Shown here in pieces: positions 32,901-42,109 of a DNA stretch of 64,000 nt. The notes under the pieces were generated by a model. It had not been told where the DNA came from and searched no databases. It saw only the letters and a list, made by a program, of their open reading frames with translations. The stretch lies in the NCBI GenBank assembly GCA_973895155.1, contig OZ316897.1, positions 15,500,001 to 15,564,000 on the forward strand, read 5' to 3'. The position numbers and the translations under genes were made by a program. Numbering within the stretch: position 1 is the first letter of the stretch; each line of letters begins with the position of its first letter. This DNA is from Marsupella aquatica (taxonomy: Eukaryota; Marchantiophyta).

Positions 32901-33606
32901 TGCGAACGCCATACTATCGCAAACTTGCCATACATTGAGTATTGGAACATTGCGATACTTTTGGTTCCGCAATTGTGCGACACCCTGACTGACGCAGTTA
33001 TGCGATACCATATGAATGGCAACGGAATTGTCAAGACAACAGCTTCGCAAATAAGTTATAGTTCAGAGCGCGTCGCAAACCAATAAAGAGTCTGTCGAGA
33101 TCGCATAAATGTGATTTATGTGCGATAAAATAAGTTTCGCAGTGTGCGAAGGTGTTGCGAAGGGGTTGCGAAAGTCCGATTGCGAAGCTGTGGGTTTCAA
33201 AGAATGCGAAAGGGTTGCGATGCGTAGCGTTTCGCAAACGCCGGAATTTCATAATTTGGTCCTTTGTTAGTTGCGATGGGACGGGGTTCGCAAAAGGGGT
33301 CGGTAGTGTTGTAGTGGAGGTGAACCACGTATCTCTTGTGTTGACTATTGTGCGTTGGATGGTTCATGGGCTTGCCGTTGCGATCGTCGTCTATGCTCAA
33401 CAATCAATTTCCTTGGGAACCAAATCCTTGTTCAAAACCTTCTTTGCAAGCAAATCATCCAACTCAATTTTGCTGATGCTAGGTGGAAGATCATTGGAGA
33501 TATCATTATGCAATGGACGGAGCAAATATTTAGTTACATACACTATCGAGGAACTAAGCCAAACTAGATAAGAAAAAAGAAAAACATAACATGATACTAG
33601 TATCAC
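23997..33606 (-). CDS. Ulp1/C48-type cysteine protease of the 20.5-kb element, split by a solo LTR
   Basis: The C-terminal part is 24668-23997 and the preceding part is 33606-33403. Removing the solo LTR and one copy of ATCAA restores continuous frame across VPKEIDLNDDLDPNE. Catalytic residues of the Ulp1 fold are visible: HWSLAIID (His), EYLDSL (Asp), then KQLDDYNCGMF (Gln and Cys). Ulp1-like proteases cleave SUMO-type or polyprotein substrates and are common passengers of plant Mutator and CACTA elements. The 5' end is uncertain because the first ATG lies close to a probable intron or leader. A perfect palindrome TGATACTAGTATCA (33592-33605) sits at that end. The gene was apparently intact apart from the insertion. 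Confidence 0.8.
24694..24864. repeat. 18-bp tandem array in the solo LTR
   Basis: About nine units of TACAACTAYGTGRTTAGG, slightly degenerate at the first two. Such arrays are common in the U3 part of plant LTRs. The valine/proline-rich minus-strand frame across it is a by-product of the repeat. Confidence 0.85.
25560..25780. other. GA-rich low-complexity stretch in CACTA 1
   Basis: Runs of GGGAGG, AAGAGGG and GAGGAAG dominate here, between the left subterminal repeats and the truncated transposase. It is open in several frames because of its composition. I see no protein domain. It may mark the junction of the deletion that removed the transposase C-terminus. Confidence 0.5.
25786..27655 (-). 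pseudogene. CACTA 1 tnp2-type transposase, C-terminus deleted
   Basis: Exon 1 (27655-26473) and exon 2 (26360-25786) join across a GT-AG intron at HDYPG|FGFVSG, the conserved intron-flanked position after the LxxTMHDYP motif. Family hallmarks of Transposase_21 (tnp2) are present: HACVNDCMLF, CTECHEPRY, FAHDPRHVRLGLASDGVSPH, SPWLSMKKGF, LSLIIPGPKK and LLDPMHIEGNVGK. After FREACEELEMHPDVWVQVD the frame runs into unrelated sequence, so the C-terminal region seen in CACTA 2 (42786-44300) is absent. It would have catalysed element excision and integration; this copy cannot be full-length. Confidence 0.88.
27802..29257 (-). CDS. SET-domain protein with N-terminal zinc-finger-like motif, encoded by CACTA 1
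   Basis: Exon 1 (29257-29024) encodes a Ser/Asp- and Pro-rich head and CQCAKCVG...CTQHIERYG. Exon 2 (28617-27802) encodes the SET domain; the join is phase 0 and gives about 349 residues. SET landmarks in order: GYGVFACEDI (SET-I), LFPYGGPIY, then DGDPIRTGNIAGFINSTVG (position of the RFINHSC motif, His/Ser/Cys not kept), NCEWVF, and HSGDELFTHYVWD (position of the GEEL-YDY motif). SET domains methylate lysines with S-adenosylmethionine. The intact frame and a conserved homologue in CACTA 2 argue for selection within the element. Activity is unproven because the NHSC motif is altered. It lies directly upstream of the transposase on the same strand. Confidence 0.82.
28663..28959. mobile_element. 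hAT-like MITE (family M2) in the SET gene intron
   Basis: The ends are CTCAGGGGTCTCACT and (reverse complement) CTCGGGGGTTTCACT. A perfect 8-bp duplication GAAATTAA flanks it (28655-28662, 28960-28967). Length is 297 bp, with no coding capacity. It shares the internal landmarks ACTATATGG, GACGTTTT and CTTCGTCGCACGTG with the copy at 57586. An 8-bp TSD fits the hAT superfamily. Confidence 0.88.
30270..30540. promoter_or_regulatory. Internal TTTGCGAA motif cluster at the CACTA 1 TnpA-like gene promoter
   Basis: GCGAAGC, TTCGCAA and TTTGCGAA words, the same as in the element's two subterminal regions, recur about a dozen times just before the ATG at 30622. In En/Spm such motifs bind TnpA. Here the position suggests autoregulation (inference). 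Confidence 0.6.
30622..32671 (+). pseudogene. CACTA 1 TnpA-like protein gene (three exons, exon 1 broken)
   Basis: Exon 1 is 30622-31632, exon 2 is 32146-32247 (34 codons) and exon 3 is 32357-32671. The protein begins with a Gly/Ser-rich head, then a Lys/Glu/Arg-rich coiled coil, then FRNGAEIDDQWLADRIS and THKMGQGGLPGLKATF, and ends with an acidic run, a polyproline run and a basic tail KRSRRAPF. The motifs match the gene at 48248 in CACTA 2. A TAG at 31090 and a frame change near 31150 break exon 1. Intron 1 contains another TTTGCGAA cluster (31800-31960). The TnpA-like, DNA-binding role is inferred from position in the element. Confidence 0.7.
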
Positions 33607-33827
33607 ATTAGATATTGATCGGGACTAGAAAGCAAGCGACAAGGTAGCCACCCCTACTGGCCAAAGTTCATGACTAAAAAATCTACTCTTTACAACATAT
33701 TTAGTGCACGGAACTTGGGAGAATATCCAAGATTACCAGCGGGAAATACTTGTTTGATTACTTCAAGAAAACAAATTACAAAATGTTTATTGACCGGTCT
33801 AACTTTCAAAACTTAATACAAAATCAG
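33403..33827 (-). other. 5' region of the Ulp1 gene and spacer to the methyltransferase gene
   Basis: It holds the first known coding part of the Ulp1 gene (to about 33606), then about 220 bp of AT-rich spacer after the methyltransferase stop codon (33828). The palindrome at 33592-33605 is a perfect 14-bp copy of the dispersed TGATAC-type site. Confidence 0.6.
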
Positions 33828-36800
33828 TTAATCTTCCAACATATCATCAAAATTAGCTGGATGATCTTCCTCAGGTGCTTCTACTACCTCATCCTCTACA
33901 TGGTCCTCGTACTCGACAACCTCAGTCATAACCGTGCTAGTTTGTAGTCCACCAAATGGCGGTTGAATCTCCATAGCTTGAATCCCGGTCCCTTGGACTT
34001 CATGCTCCTCAGTCAATTGCCACCTAGAGTCTAGAGTTAAAATTTGCCCTACAATAAAATCTACTTGAGTAGGGCTCAACTCAATTGCTGCAGCATGTCG
34101 ATGACTGAGGAGGGCTGCACAGGTTGTGGAGCCTGTCCCTGCACAAAAGTCTATAATAACCCAATCCCCTTCATAGCTAAAATGATCCACAAAATATTGT
34201 GATAAAGCTGCTGGCTTTTGGTAGGGGTTTACTATTTCCCCCAAAAGAGTCACTGACTTCACAGTTACGCATGGGACTTTAATGATGTTTCCTCTACTCT
34301 CTTCTTTTGTGAAATTGTACATCTCCCTTGTCCTGATTCCATCTTTGCTATGAAAACCAATTGTCCAATTTTCAAAAGACCAGGCCAACCTGTTACCTGA
34401 TGGATGATCATGAACATTAGTCTTCTCCCAAATACCAGCTTCAATTCCCGCATTGCAGGTTTTACCAAGAGCATTCATAACACTATTAACCTGCTGCAAA
34501 GAATGTATTACAACAAAGCGCCAAGCCTCAGCTGTTGTCACACTTGCAAATCCCTCCACCATATCGATGATATCATTCTCCTCAAATGCCTTCTCGTCAT
34601 TCTCAGACCCAACCGCATTGAAACCGTATGGGATGTCAGCTATGGCCAAAGTATAATTTTTTGGTGGCAAAAATGCCTTGCAAACCCTGGCATCTCCTGT
34701 ATGAAGAGCATAGGACATCACATCGCCATCAGCATTCTTCCATGTGAATTCAGATGATTCAACTTCCTCGCTTGCAAGCTTCTTGTTGTAGTCTTCAATT
34801 GCTTTGGCCACAAAATTCCTGAACTGTAGAGGAATCTTATCTGCAGGAAGTTCCTCTTCTCCGACTTCATCAACCTCATTTCCAATCCTTGGCTTCTTTT
34901 TCCTCTTTGAGCAGAGTTTGATCTATAAGTACAAAATGAAGACATCTTGATTAAACAAATGACCAATAACAAATTTGATACTCCACATCATGTCTGGGAT
35001 TGCTAAGGCTGAATTTCCCAGTAAACATATAGGTCAATACCAAAGATGATACTCAGTATCATATTTTGAATTCAGTATCAGCTAATCAAGTCTCTCAACT
35101 ACTACAAAACCAGAGGTCCAATAATAAACTTGATACTTGGATCATATAAAATATCTCTAAAATCTAAACAACAATCAAATTAATTAACTTCAAAATAATT
35201 TGAGGTTTGGAATACTTACAGCTGCGGCCATGACCTCAACAAATCGCTTGAGCTCTTTCGATTCAGTTTCTTTGGGAAACATAGCTCGACATGCGGCCCA
35301 ATTCTCTTGATTCGCTAGTTGGACAAATGTATTTTTAATTTTTTCAAGCTTTTTGTACGTATCGGCCTCGTGCCCCATTTCCTCTAAACTGATGTATTTT
35401 GCCACCACTCGTTCTAAGAGTTTTTGGATGACAGTCTCATTGGAGATACCTTGGATATCTTTCCAAGGTGTAAGATTCATGTCATCAGCCAACTTTTGAA
35501 TTGGTTTTGGAACCGGAGCTTTTGTCTTGCCCTTGCCCTTCCCTTTGCTGGCCGTCACTATCACTGGTGCTTGCACTTTCTTTTGCCCTTTCAATTCAAG
35601 CTTGCAATACATACTCATAATCTTTTCTTGAAGCTCCCACACTGTTCCTGTCCGAAAGGCAATCTGAAAAAGAGCCCTATTTCCAGGAATGTAATGCTCC
35701 ATGTGGCACTCAACAGCACAGACTGCACGAAGGTCCAAGGTCCTCTTTCCACCCCTGGCAATGAATATCTTGTGACAAGTTCTAATCTTGTCAATTCTAT
35801 TCATCTTCTTTCTATATTCCTGATCAATATTGTGCTGCCAACCTAACCCTTGAACATCTTGAGGGGTTGAATTTGCATAAACCCAAGCTTCAATTTCGGA
35901 AAATATCTCCTTTTTGTATGCTCTGTAAAGCTCTGCCTTTGCCCTTGCTCCATGATTTCCTCCAATTATGCGATACCTCCAAAGTTTGGACTTGCTGATA
36001 TCCCAATCTTTGACTCTTGGGCAATCTTCAGGTTCAACTGCAAGAACAAATGGAGCACTAAAATTTGAAGGGCTTTTCTTCATCAAAGTTTTGATGTTCT
36101 CCACGTGCAACTGGTCAATTGCTCGAACAAGTGTCTTTTCCACTCTTGTTCGAGCCATCAATCAAGTGTCTTTTGTTCGAGCAATCAAAAATCAAGTTTG
36201 CAAGGGACAGAGAGACTGTTGTCTTTTGTACGCATTTGGTTATCATAAGCATGGCCAAATCAGTGCGTGCTGCCTCGGTCTCATGTCTTTCTAGAGCAGT
36301 GGTCATCTCGTCCGTCTCCTGTCCACAAATTACAGATATAAGATCAATCCAAGCTGATGGTTCCATGATTCTAGCCAAGATCAAGCCAAACCAATAATTC
36401 TAAACAATGATCAATGGAATATGTATTTACCATTGTAAAAGCCATGTCGGAGACGCGTAGACTGAGGTCAGAAGTAGCAGCACCCAATGCACTTTTATTG
36501 TCAAAAGTGCTATTAGCAACCGTCAAATGAATCTTTGATTGATCAGCTGATGCATTTGTTTGCTCTGAAAGCTCTTTGCTATCACTATTTGCAGATGTCC
36601 CACTCCTTTTCTTCCTTGTAGTTTTCAGGGGGATGGGCTCATCTTCTTCTACTCTCTCTCTTGGTTTTTTTGGTACTATAATTCTCAACTTCCTTGGCGA
36701 CTTCCCAAGATCATCTCCTATCACTTGTCTGTAATATGTTTGCAATTTCGGAAAGAGAATAGGATCACTCAGGCTACAAAAATGCACAAACCATCTCTCC

Positions 36801-37231
36801 AAGTTTGGATCCTAGAGAGCAAGAATCTCTGTAACAATAGGATCATCCTCATACGGTGTCATCAAAACTGGGTCAAATTTCTCATAGGTAAGAACAACAG
36901 AAGAAAATCCCTTTGTCCCGGCCATCACCAGGAACATTAATCCTTTTTTTTGCTTTGTACCTTTTCCCCGCTTCTCCTGGAAATCTGCCATGCTCACCGC
37001 CAATATTGGACCAAACGAAAGGGTAATTGACTCCGTCTTCTTGATCTGGACAAATAGGACTGGTCCTTCGTATTGGTTGTTTGGATCCACAATTCGCCCA
37101 TCTCGGAGGTACCAAGATCGGGTCACAAATTTCTCCTCTGAACAGATCATTTCATCTTGCCAAATAATGTCACAGATTGACCCCATAGTCTGCATTTTTT
37201 CCATGGAAGCCTTCTTGCTCCCGCCTGACAT
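33828..37231 (-). pseudogene. Permuted amino-type (N6A/N4C) DNA methyltransferase gene of the 20.5-kb element
   Basis: Exons 37231-36431, 36318-35220 and 34922-33828 join at GT-AG sites. The C-terminal exon has ADIPYGF (DPPY-type catalytic motif IV, near 34630), then IIDFCAGTGSTTCAALL (SAM-binding motif I, near 34145), and AAIELSPTQVDF after it. Motif IV before motif I is the beta-type circular permutation of exocyclic-amino DNA methyltransferases, a bacterial-like family. The first two exons (about 630 codons) are unrecognised, with Lys-rich segments KPRERVEEDE and KGKGKGKTKAPVPKP. A TAG at 36809 and a one-base imbalance in exon 2 (1099 nt between phase-0 borders, frame change near 36150) show decay. 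The methyltransferase exon itself is open. Target specificity cannot be read from sequence. Confidence 0.75.
35047..35144. promoter_or_regulatory. Palindromic sites in the methyltransferase gene intron
   Basis: TGATACTCAGTATCA (35047-35061) and TGATACTTGGATCA (35131-35144) lie in the intron 35219-34923. They belong to the dispersed palindrome family of the 20.5-kb element. Confidence 0.65.
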
Positions 37232-37286
37232 CCTAACGGCAAATAATAAACTAGCTCCCACCTGAACAGTTGAGGAATGAAAAATC

Positions 37287-38904
37287 TGATACTCAGAATC
37301 AGATTTGGTATTGCTCCAAGAAAAACAAGACAACAGAGTCTCAAATTGTTTTTCAAAATCCCGTGCTTGGAGGAACCTTAGCTTGTCGAGAGAGTTTGGA
37401 ACTATTTCTCAACTCAGTTCAGGTTCATCTTGAATTCTACTTGAAGCTCAAGAGAATAAGATCAAGGAGAAAAAAAATTAAATCAAATGATTGAGCAAAG
37501 CTTCAGAATGAAGTCGCCGAAGTCGCGCGCGCCTATTTTCTGTGACAAGTTGGAAAATTCGATTTTCCCTAACTTTCTTAATTTTAGACGAAAATCAGAG
37601 TATATATAATCAAAAGATGCGGAATTCCAAGGCCTTTCCAATGGATCATCAATATTTTTGATTCATTAAGTCATTGAGGAGTAATCAGTGAAATTGATTA
37701 TTAGAAAACAACTCCAATGATAAACAAAAAAATTCTACAATGAGATGCAAAAGTCAATTTGCCTAACTTTCTGGGTTTTGCACAGAAATTAGAATATATA
37801 GAGTCAAAAGATGCAGACTGAATAACAAGACAGTACTTTCCTATCCACCATTAATTACTTTGGTCCATCCAGTGCTTGATTAATAACATGAATTCAAAGA
37901 TCAGAAATTATTAGGAAATGACAATTACAAATCCATGACTGAGGAAAAAAACATCGACAACAGAGCTCTGAGCAAAAGGCTGTAAACATCGTACCTCAAT
38001 GTAATCAATCCTTGTTCACAATTATTCTAGAAAACGTTGTAGTTTATATAGCAAGGCAAACTGAGACATTGTCATCAATTCCTGGTCAACAAAACCTGGT
38101 CAATATTTTCGTACACAACCACTAGTCAACAACCACTCCCTAAACTTCTCCAACCACAACCATTAGTCAACAATTCCTGGTCCATAAAACCTGGTCAACA
38201 ATTCCCTGTATTTGTCTCACTAATAAATTCTTCCAATTACCAGCAATGTCTACGCATGTAGACTTACCCTCTAACCAAGATAATAAGTTAAGAACAAAAT
38301 CTCTATGAAGAATACAAAATCTGATACACTTATCAGATTTTGGATTCTTCAAGCAAGTATATCCAAAATCTAATTCTCAAGCCCAATACCCTCGTTTCTC
38401 ACTCAAACTAATACCTCTTTCAACCCTTTAGGAATCCAAAATGTGATACAGCGTATCACATTTGGGTTTTGCTTTCAAGAGTACTCTATCACTTTTGAAT
38501 GGTAAAGTAACATTAAGAATCTGAAATGTGATACGAAGAATCAGATTTGGGTTTGAAGTAAAGGAAAAGGAGGATAAGTGAGGATAACTACTAGCAGTTT
38601 AGTCGGTGGCCTTGTTGAATCCGGGTTTGTATGGACAATTGCTTTCAACATTGAGGAAGGAGTAACATGGGTTAGAGGACACAAAACAAAATTATGAAGC
38701 TAATTATTTTTTGTGGTCCTTTATTTATACTTTTCAGATTGAGCCTAGTTTAGTTTGTACTGTGGTCGAGTTAAGTTTTACCATAGTACAATTATTAATG
38801 GGTTAACTTGACCACAGTTGGTATCTTTTTGGAATATTCTCTATTGATAAAGAATCACATCGAATTTACTTGTTAAGGAATGTGAAATGTGATGCCCCGT
38901 ATCA
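37287..38904. promoter_or_regulatory. Palindromic site cluster upstream of the methyltransferase gene
   Basis: TGATACTCAGAATCA (37287), TGATACACTTATCA (38322), TGATACAGCGTATCA (38444), TGATACGAAGAATCA (38529) and TGATGCCCCGTATCA (38890) lie between the gene start and the right TIR. Most are flanked by AAAT/ATTT or CAAA/TTTGG, extending the symmetry. Half-sites GTGATACAAA also occur at 18649 and 38931. This mirrors the left-end cluster. Confidence 0.7.
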
Positions 38905-39081
38905 TATTTCGTATTGCCTCCATAAAACTTGGTGATACAAAATGTCATTTTACCTTGTTTCGTAAGGTTCACTAGTCAAAGTTTGAGATGTTTTGATTTT
39001 GCGCTTGAAAATGTTTGATTTTGTAGGAAATCTTGGTTTGTATCACGTCGCGTTTTACACTTAGAAAAAATTTGGGGTGGC

Positions 39082-39128
39082 CCAAACGAGAAGCCTGTCA
39101 CACTTCTCGTTTGGTCCGTCAACGTGTT
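39082..39128 (-). repeat. Right terminal inverted repeat forming a 12-bp perfect hairpin
   Basis: The TIR (39097-39128) is the exact complement of the left one. Just inside it, CCAAACGAGAAG (39082-39093) pairs perfectly with CTTCTCGTTTGG (39103-39114) across a 9-nt loop. The TSD GCTA follows. Confidence 0.85.
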
Positions 39129-39177
39129 GCTATCTTCGTGCATTGGAGGGCACACCAGCTCTCCATTCACAAGTGTT

Positions 39178-39380
39178 CCCTGGGCCCTCACTCCATGTAA
39201 AAGAAGTGGACCCCCCTGCGATCGGGCCCTTTTCATGTTTACCCCTTGTTATTTCCATTTTACCATTAAAAGTTCCCTTATTACCGGTAATAATTATAAT
39301 TATTAGTTCAAAATGAATAAAAACTACCCTTCGAGCGTTTGCATGTCCTCCATGTATTAGTTAAGACTAAGGGCCTAGGG
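39178..39380. mobile_element. hAT-like MITE (family M1), 203 bp
   Basis: The ends are CCCTGGGCCCTCA and (reverse complement) CCCTAGGCCCTTA. A perfect 8-bp duplication CAAGTGTT flanks it (39170-39177, 39381-39388). Removing it restores gag frame through LHSQVLQQVFSKF. Same length and landmarks as the copy at 60557. No coding capacity. Confidence 0.92.
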
Positions 39381-39492
39381 CAAGTGTTGCAGCAAGTATT
39401 CTCAAAGTTTGGAGATAGCTACACTGCTCAATGTTTATGAAACTATTGATAAACTTGAGTTGGCCCATGCACATTATGAGGCCAGTATTGCG

Positions 39493-40157
39493 CCCTGGGC
39501 CCCCAGCATTATTAATAATGGGCTGGACGTGCGAACGGATGAAGGGTGCAAAAATTCTGATTTGAGATTAATTTTTATAATTGGGTTAGAAATATCAAGG
39601 GATGGTTTTATTCAAAGAACCCTTTCTAACTAATATAGGCTTATATAAATGTCACTCAAGTTAATATGCTTCAAGAGGTGATGTAATATGGATGTGACAC
39701 GCGTCACAATAGGATTGGTCCTTGTGGCCACCCTTTATTGGAACATGTGTATATGACATATAATTATGCTTGCAACATCTATGATTCAGAGTAGTTTAGG
39801 ACTTTGGAGCTTTTGAACCTTGACTACCCTGCCCTGTGGTTCAAAAATGCCCCAAAGTTGAAGTTTGGGGTTAAAGGGTCACGGACACAAAAATGTATGT
39901 ACCCAAAACCCTTCCAAAACACTCCCATCAGTTTTAGAACCGTTTGCACATGATGAATTTATAACTTTTCAAGGCTTTCATAAATGGTTTAAAATGTGAA
40001 ATTATAATATCTCAAAGCGGCAGATTTATTCTCCAAAATTAGGTTTTTAAGAATAACAAGAGAAATTTTTATAGGCTTCCAAAAATAATAAGGGGTACTA
40101 GGGAGGGGGGTGTACGCACATATACCTCTTTAGTTTACAAAGGCTGGGGGCCCAGGG
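39493..40157. mobile_element. hAT-like non-autonomous element with GGGCCC ends, 665 bp
   Basis: Perfect 15-bp inverted ends CCCTGGGCCCCCAGC. The left flank is GTATTGCG; the right flank reads GTATAATTGCG, consistent with the same 8-bp duplication plus a 3-bp insertion. Removing it rejoins gag as EASIARPPRSRYQ. The ends resemble family M1 but the interior is different and longer, with no recognisable protein. Confidence 0.8.
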
Positions 40158-40165
40158 GTATAATT

Positions 40166-41831
40166 GCGCGTCCACCGCGATCCAGGTACCAGGCTGTTGC
40201 CCCTACACTAGCCATCCCTTCCCTGTGCCACAGTATGGTTCCAAGACCAAGCCAGCCCATGCTGCTTTCATGCTGCCCTCTTGCAACTACTGTGGTAATC
40301 CCAATCACAAGACTAATGAATGTGATATTGTTGCTGAGGACCTGTCTTGTGATTTTTGCGGGAAAGTGGGTCACTTGGAGGCAGTTCATTTTGCCAAATT
40401 CCCAGAGAGGAAGCAGCTATGACAACAGGCCACTCATCCTGCTCTTGGTTCCACTCCCGCCCAGCTAGGAGGGCTCCTACTACATCAGCTGCTCCTCCTT
40501 CCAGTGGCAAAGCACCTGGTGCCAACAAATAGTCCAAGCAGCAACAGAAGCAACTAGCTCAAAAGGAGGCTCACAACGCACAGGCAACTCAACTCTAGTC
40601 TCTGACTCATGAGGTTGAGTCCCTACGTGCCCAACTTGCCAACATCAAAGGCAAGTCATCTACCTCTGCTGGTCCTTCTCAACGGGCTGGTCACGTGCAA
40701 CCCATCCCTGACCCAGGCACCACTGATAGTTCAGCACCTCTACCCTGCTCTTTCTATGGCTTGCCCTTTGATGCTCATATGGGTGAGTGTGTGCTGTCCA
40801 CTACTACACAGTCTGGCCTTACAGCAAAAATTTTCGATTCATTCTGCCCATCCTATTTTGCTTACCAGCAGGCCAGTGCTACTTCCTGTTCTGCTCCCAC
40901 ACGCCGCATTGTACAGGCTGCTGGTCCTATGACTAGAGCCAAGGGAGCTCAGGCTGTCATGCCCCAATCTTTTCAGCCATTCACACTTGCTAAAGAACGC
41001 ACCTTGTTGGGGAGGGAGCTGCAGCTACATCCATTCCACCACCAGGTGCTGCTGATATTTCACATGGAGTTTTTTCTCCTGAGCTGCTTGAGCATTTCAC
41101 CTCCGGTATGGCACAAAGGATTCTTACAACTCCACTTTTTAGTTGCCATGATTTACAGCTGGATGCTAGAGCTGTCATTAGAGCGCTAGAGGGCTCACTG
41201 CATTCTTCATCAACCCCTGTGACACCAGTTTTGGAGGTCCAATATCATGTACATACTGGACCTTTTTCTTCTCCATTATATGCTTCCACTGGTTTGGCTA
41301 TCCCAGTACCAATTTCCAATGGTAGAGATGACAGTATTGCTGCAGATTGTGTGACCAGAGCTACAATTGATTCTGGTCATGCTGCTCCATCTTTCCTGGC
41401 TATGCTGTAGAGTGGGAAGACCGTGGACACTAACTCCCTTCACAAGGTACCTCATCATTTGCCAAAAGTGGTGCCTAGTGATAGGACTTTAGTTTCCACC
41501 ACCATTGCCATTGTTGACAACAGGAATTCAGCAGTCAAGTTGGAGGGTCACACTCCTTAGGTGGTCATGCTAGACACAGACACTCAACCAGTGATCTTGG
41601 GCATTCAGTTTGCCAAGAAGATGGGACTCCTAACTGATAATTTACAGCAATCCAGGTGGCACATTCGGACTGCTAGTGGCACTGTGGAGGATGTGCTAGG
41701 TGAGAGTTCTACTTTACTCACTCTCACTTTTAATGGAGGTACAGATCAGGAACTGCGTTTCCCAGTCAGATGTTTGGTTACCAATGCCACTACGTATGAT
41801 GTGCTCATTGGCCAGGAGGCTTTGTTCCCAC
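40166..41831 (+). pseudogene. Gypsy gag C-terminus (zinc knuckles) and aspartic protease (broken)
   Basis: Zinc-knuckle motifs CNYCGNPNHKTNEC (from 40280) and CDFCGKVGHLEAVHF follow each other, the nucleic-acid-binding end of gag. Several stops and frame changes separate them from the protease-like segment MLDTDTQPVILGIQFAKKMGL (41567 onward) and YDVLIGQEALFPLLG. The catalytic D-S/T-G triplet is DTD here and a TAG precedes it (41558), so the protease is inactive. Interrupted at 41832 by the copia element after CCCAC. Confidence 0.75.
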
Positions 41832-42109
41832 TGTTAGGAATTGACTCGAGTTCCCGACTTAGTTTACTTAGTTTGGCCTTACTAGGGTTAGTTAACCCTG
41901 GATTACATTAGGATAAGATCCGCTTTGTTAGGCCTACTCATCTTGGCCCCCTTGGGGGGTATAGGCTGGAGGGAGAGAACTCTCTCCCTCATTCTTCACA
42001 TGTACTCTCATTTGCTATGGAGCCTTCAGGAGTTTCTCACTAGTACATTTTAGGCACTTTTCCAATACTAAAAACACGCGTTTCTCAACGCGCCCGATAC
42101 TAAACACAA

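Larger units (their letters stand above)
25042..33316. mobile_element. CACTA (En/Spm) transposon 1, TSD GAG
   Basis: The left end is CACTACAACATATTTTGCCC (25042). The reverse complement of the right end is CACTACAACACTACCGACCC (ending 33316). GAG flanks both sides (25039-25041, 33317-33319), the 3-bp target duplication typical of CACTA. Both subterminal regions are dense in TTTGCGAA/TTCGCAAA. Genes: tnp2-type transposase and SET-domain protein on the minus strand, TnpA-like protein on the plus strand. The transposase C-terminal half is missing and a hAT-like MITE sits in the SET gene intron, so this copy is non-autonomous. Confidence 0.93.
24669..33402. mobile_element. Solo LTR (Ty1/copia-like), split by CACTA 1
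   Basis: It starts TGTTGGGTATT (24669) and ends GCTCAACA (33402), flanked by ATCAA at 24664-24668 and 33403-33407. Excluding CACTA 1 the LTR is about 456 bp. It has no internal region, so it arose by LTR-LTR recombination. It contains an 18-bp tandem array near its start. Its orientation, and so its copia or gypsy class, is inferred from the TGTTG...CAACA ends and general appearance. Confidence 0.85.
18580..39128. mobile_element. 20.5-kb DNA transposon, 32-bp TIRs, TSD GCTA (Sola-like?)
   Basis: The ends are perfect 32-bp terminal inverted repeats (18580-18611 and 39097-39128) starting AACACGTTGACGGACCAAAC. They are flanked by GCTA at 18576-18579 and 39129-39132; removing the element and one GCTA rejoins the gypsy gag. 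Without its own insertion (solo LTR plus CACTA 1) the element is about 11.8 kb. It carries a plus-strand transposase gene and minus-strand Ulp1 protease and DNA amino-methyltransferase genes, separated by long subterminal non-coding regions. A 4-bp TSD and a DNxxxENKN-type transposase core are compatible with the Sola superfamily, but I cannot confirm the superfamily by search. Confidence 0.9.
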
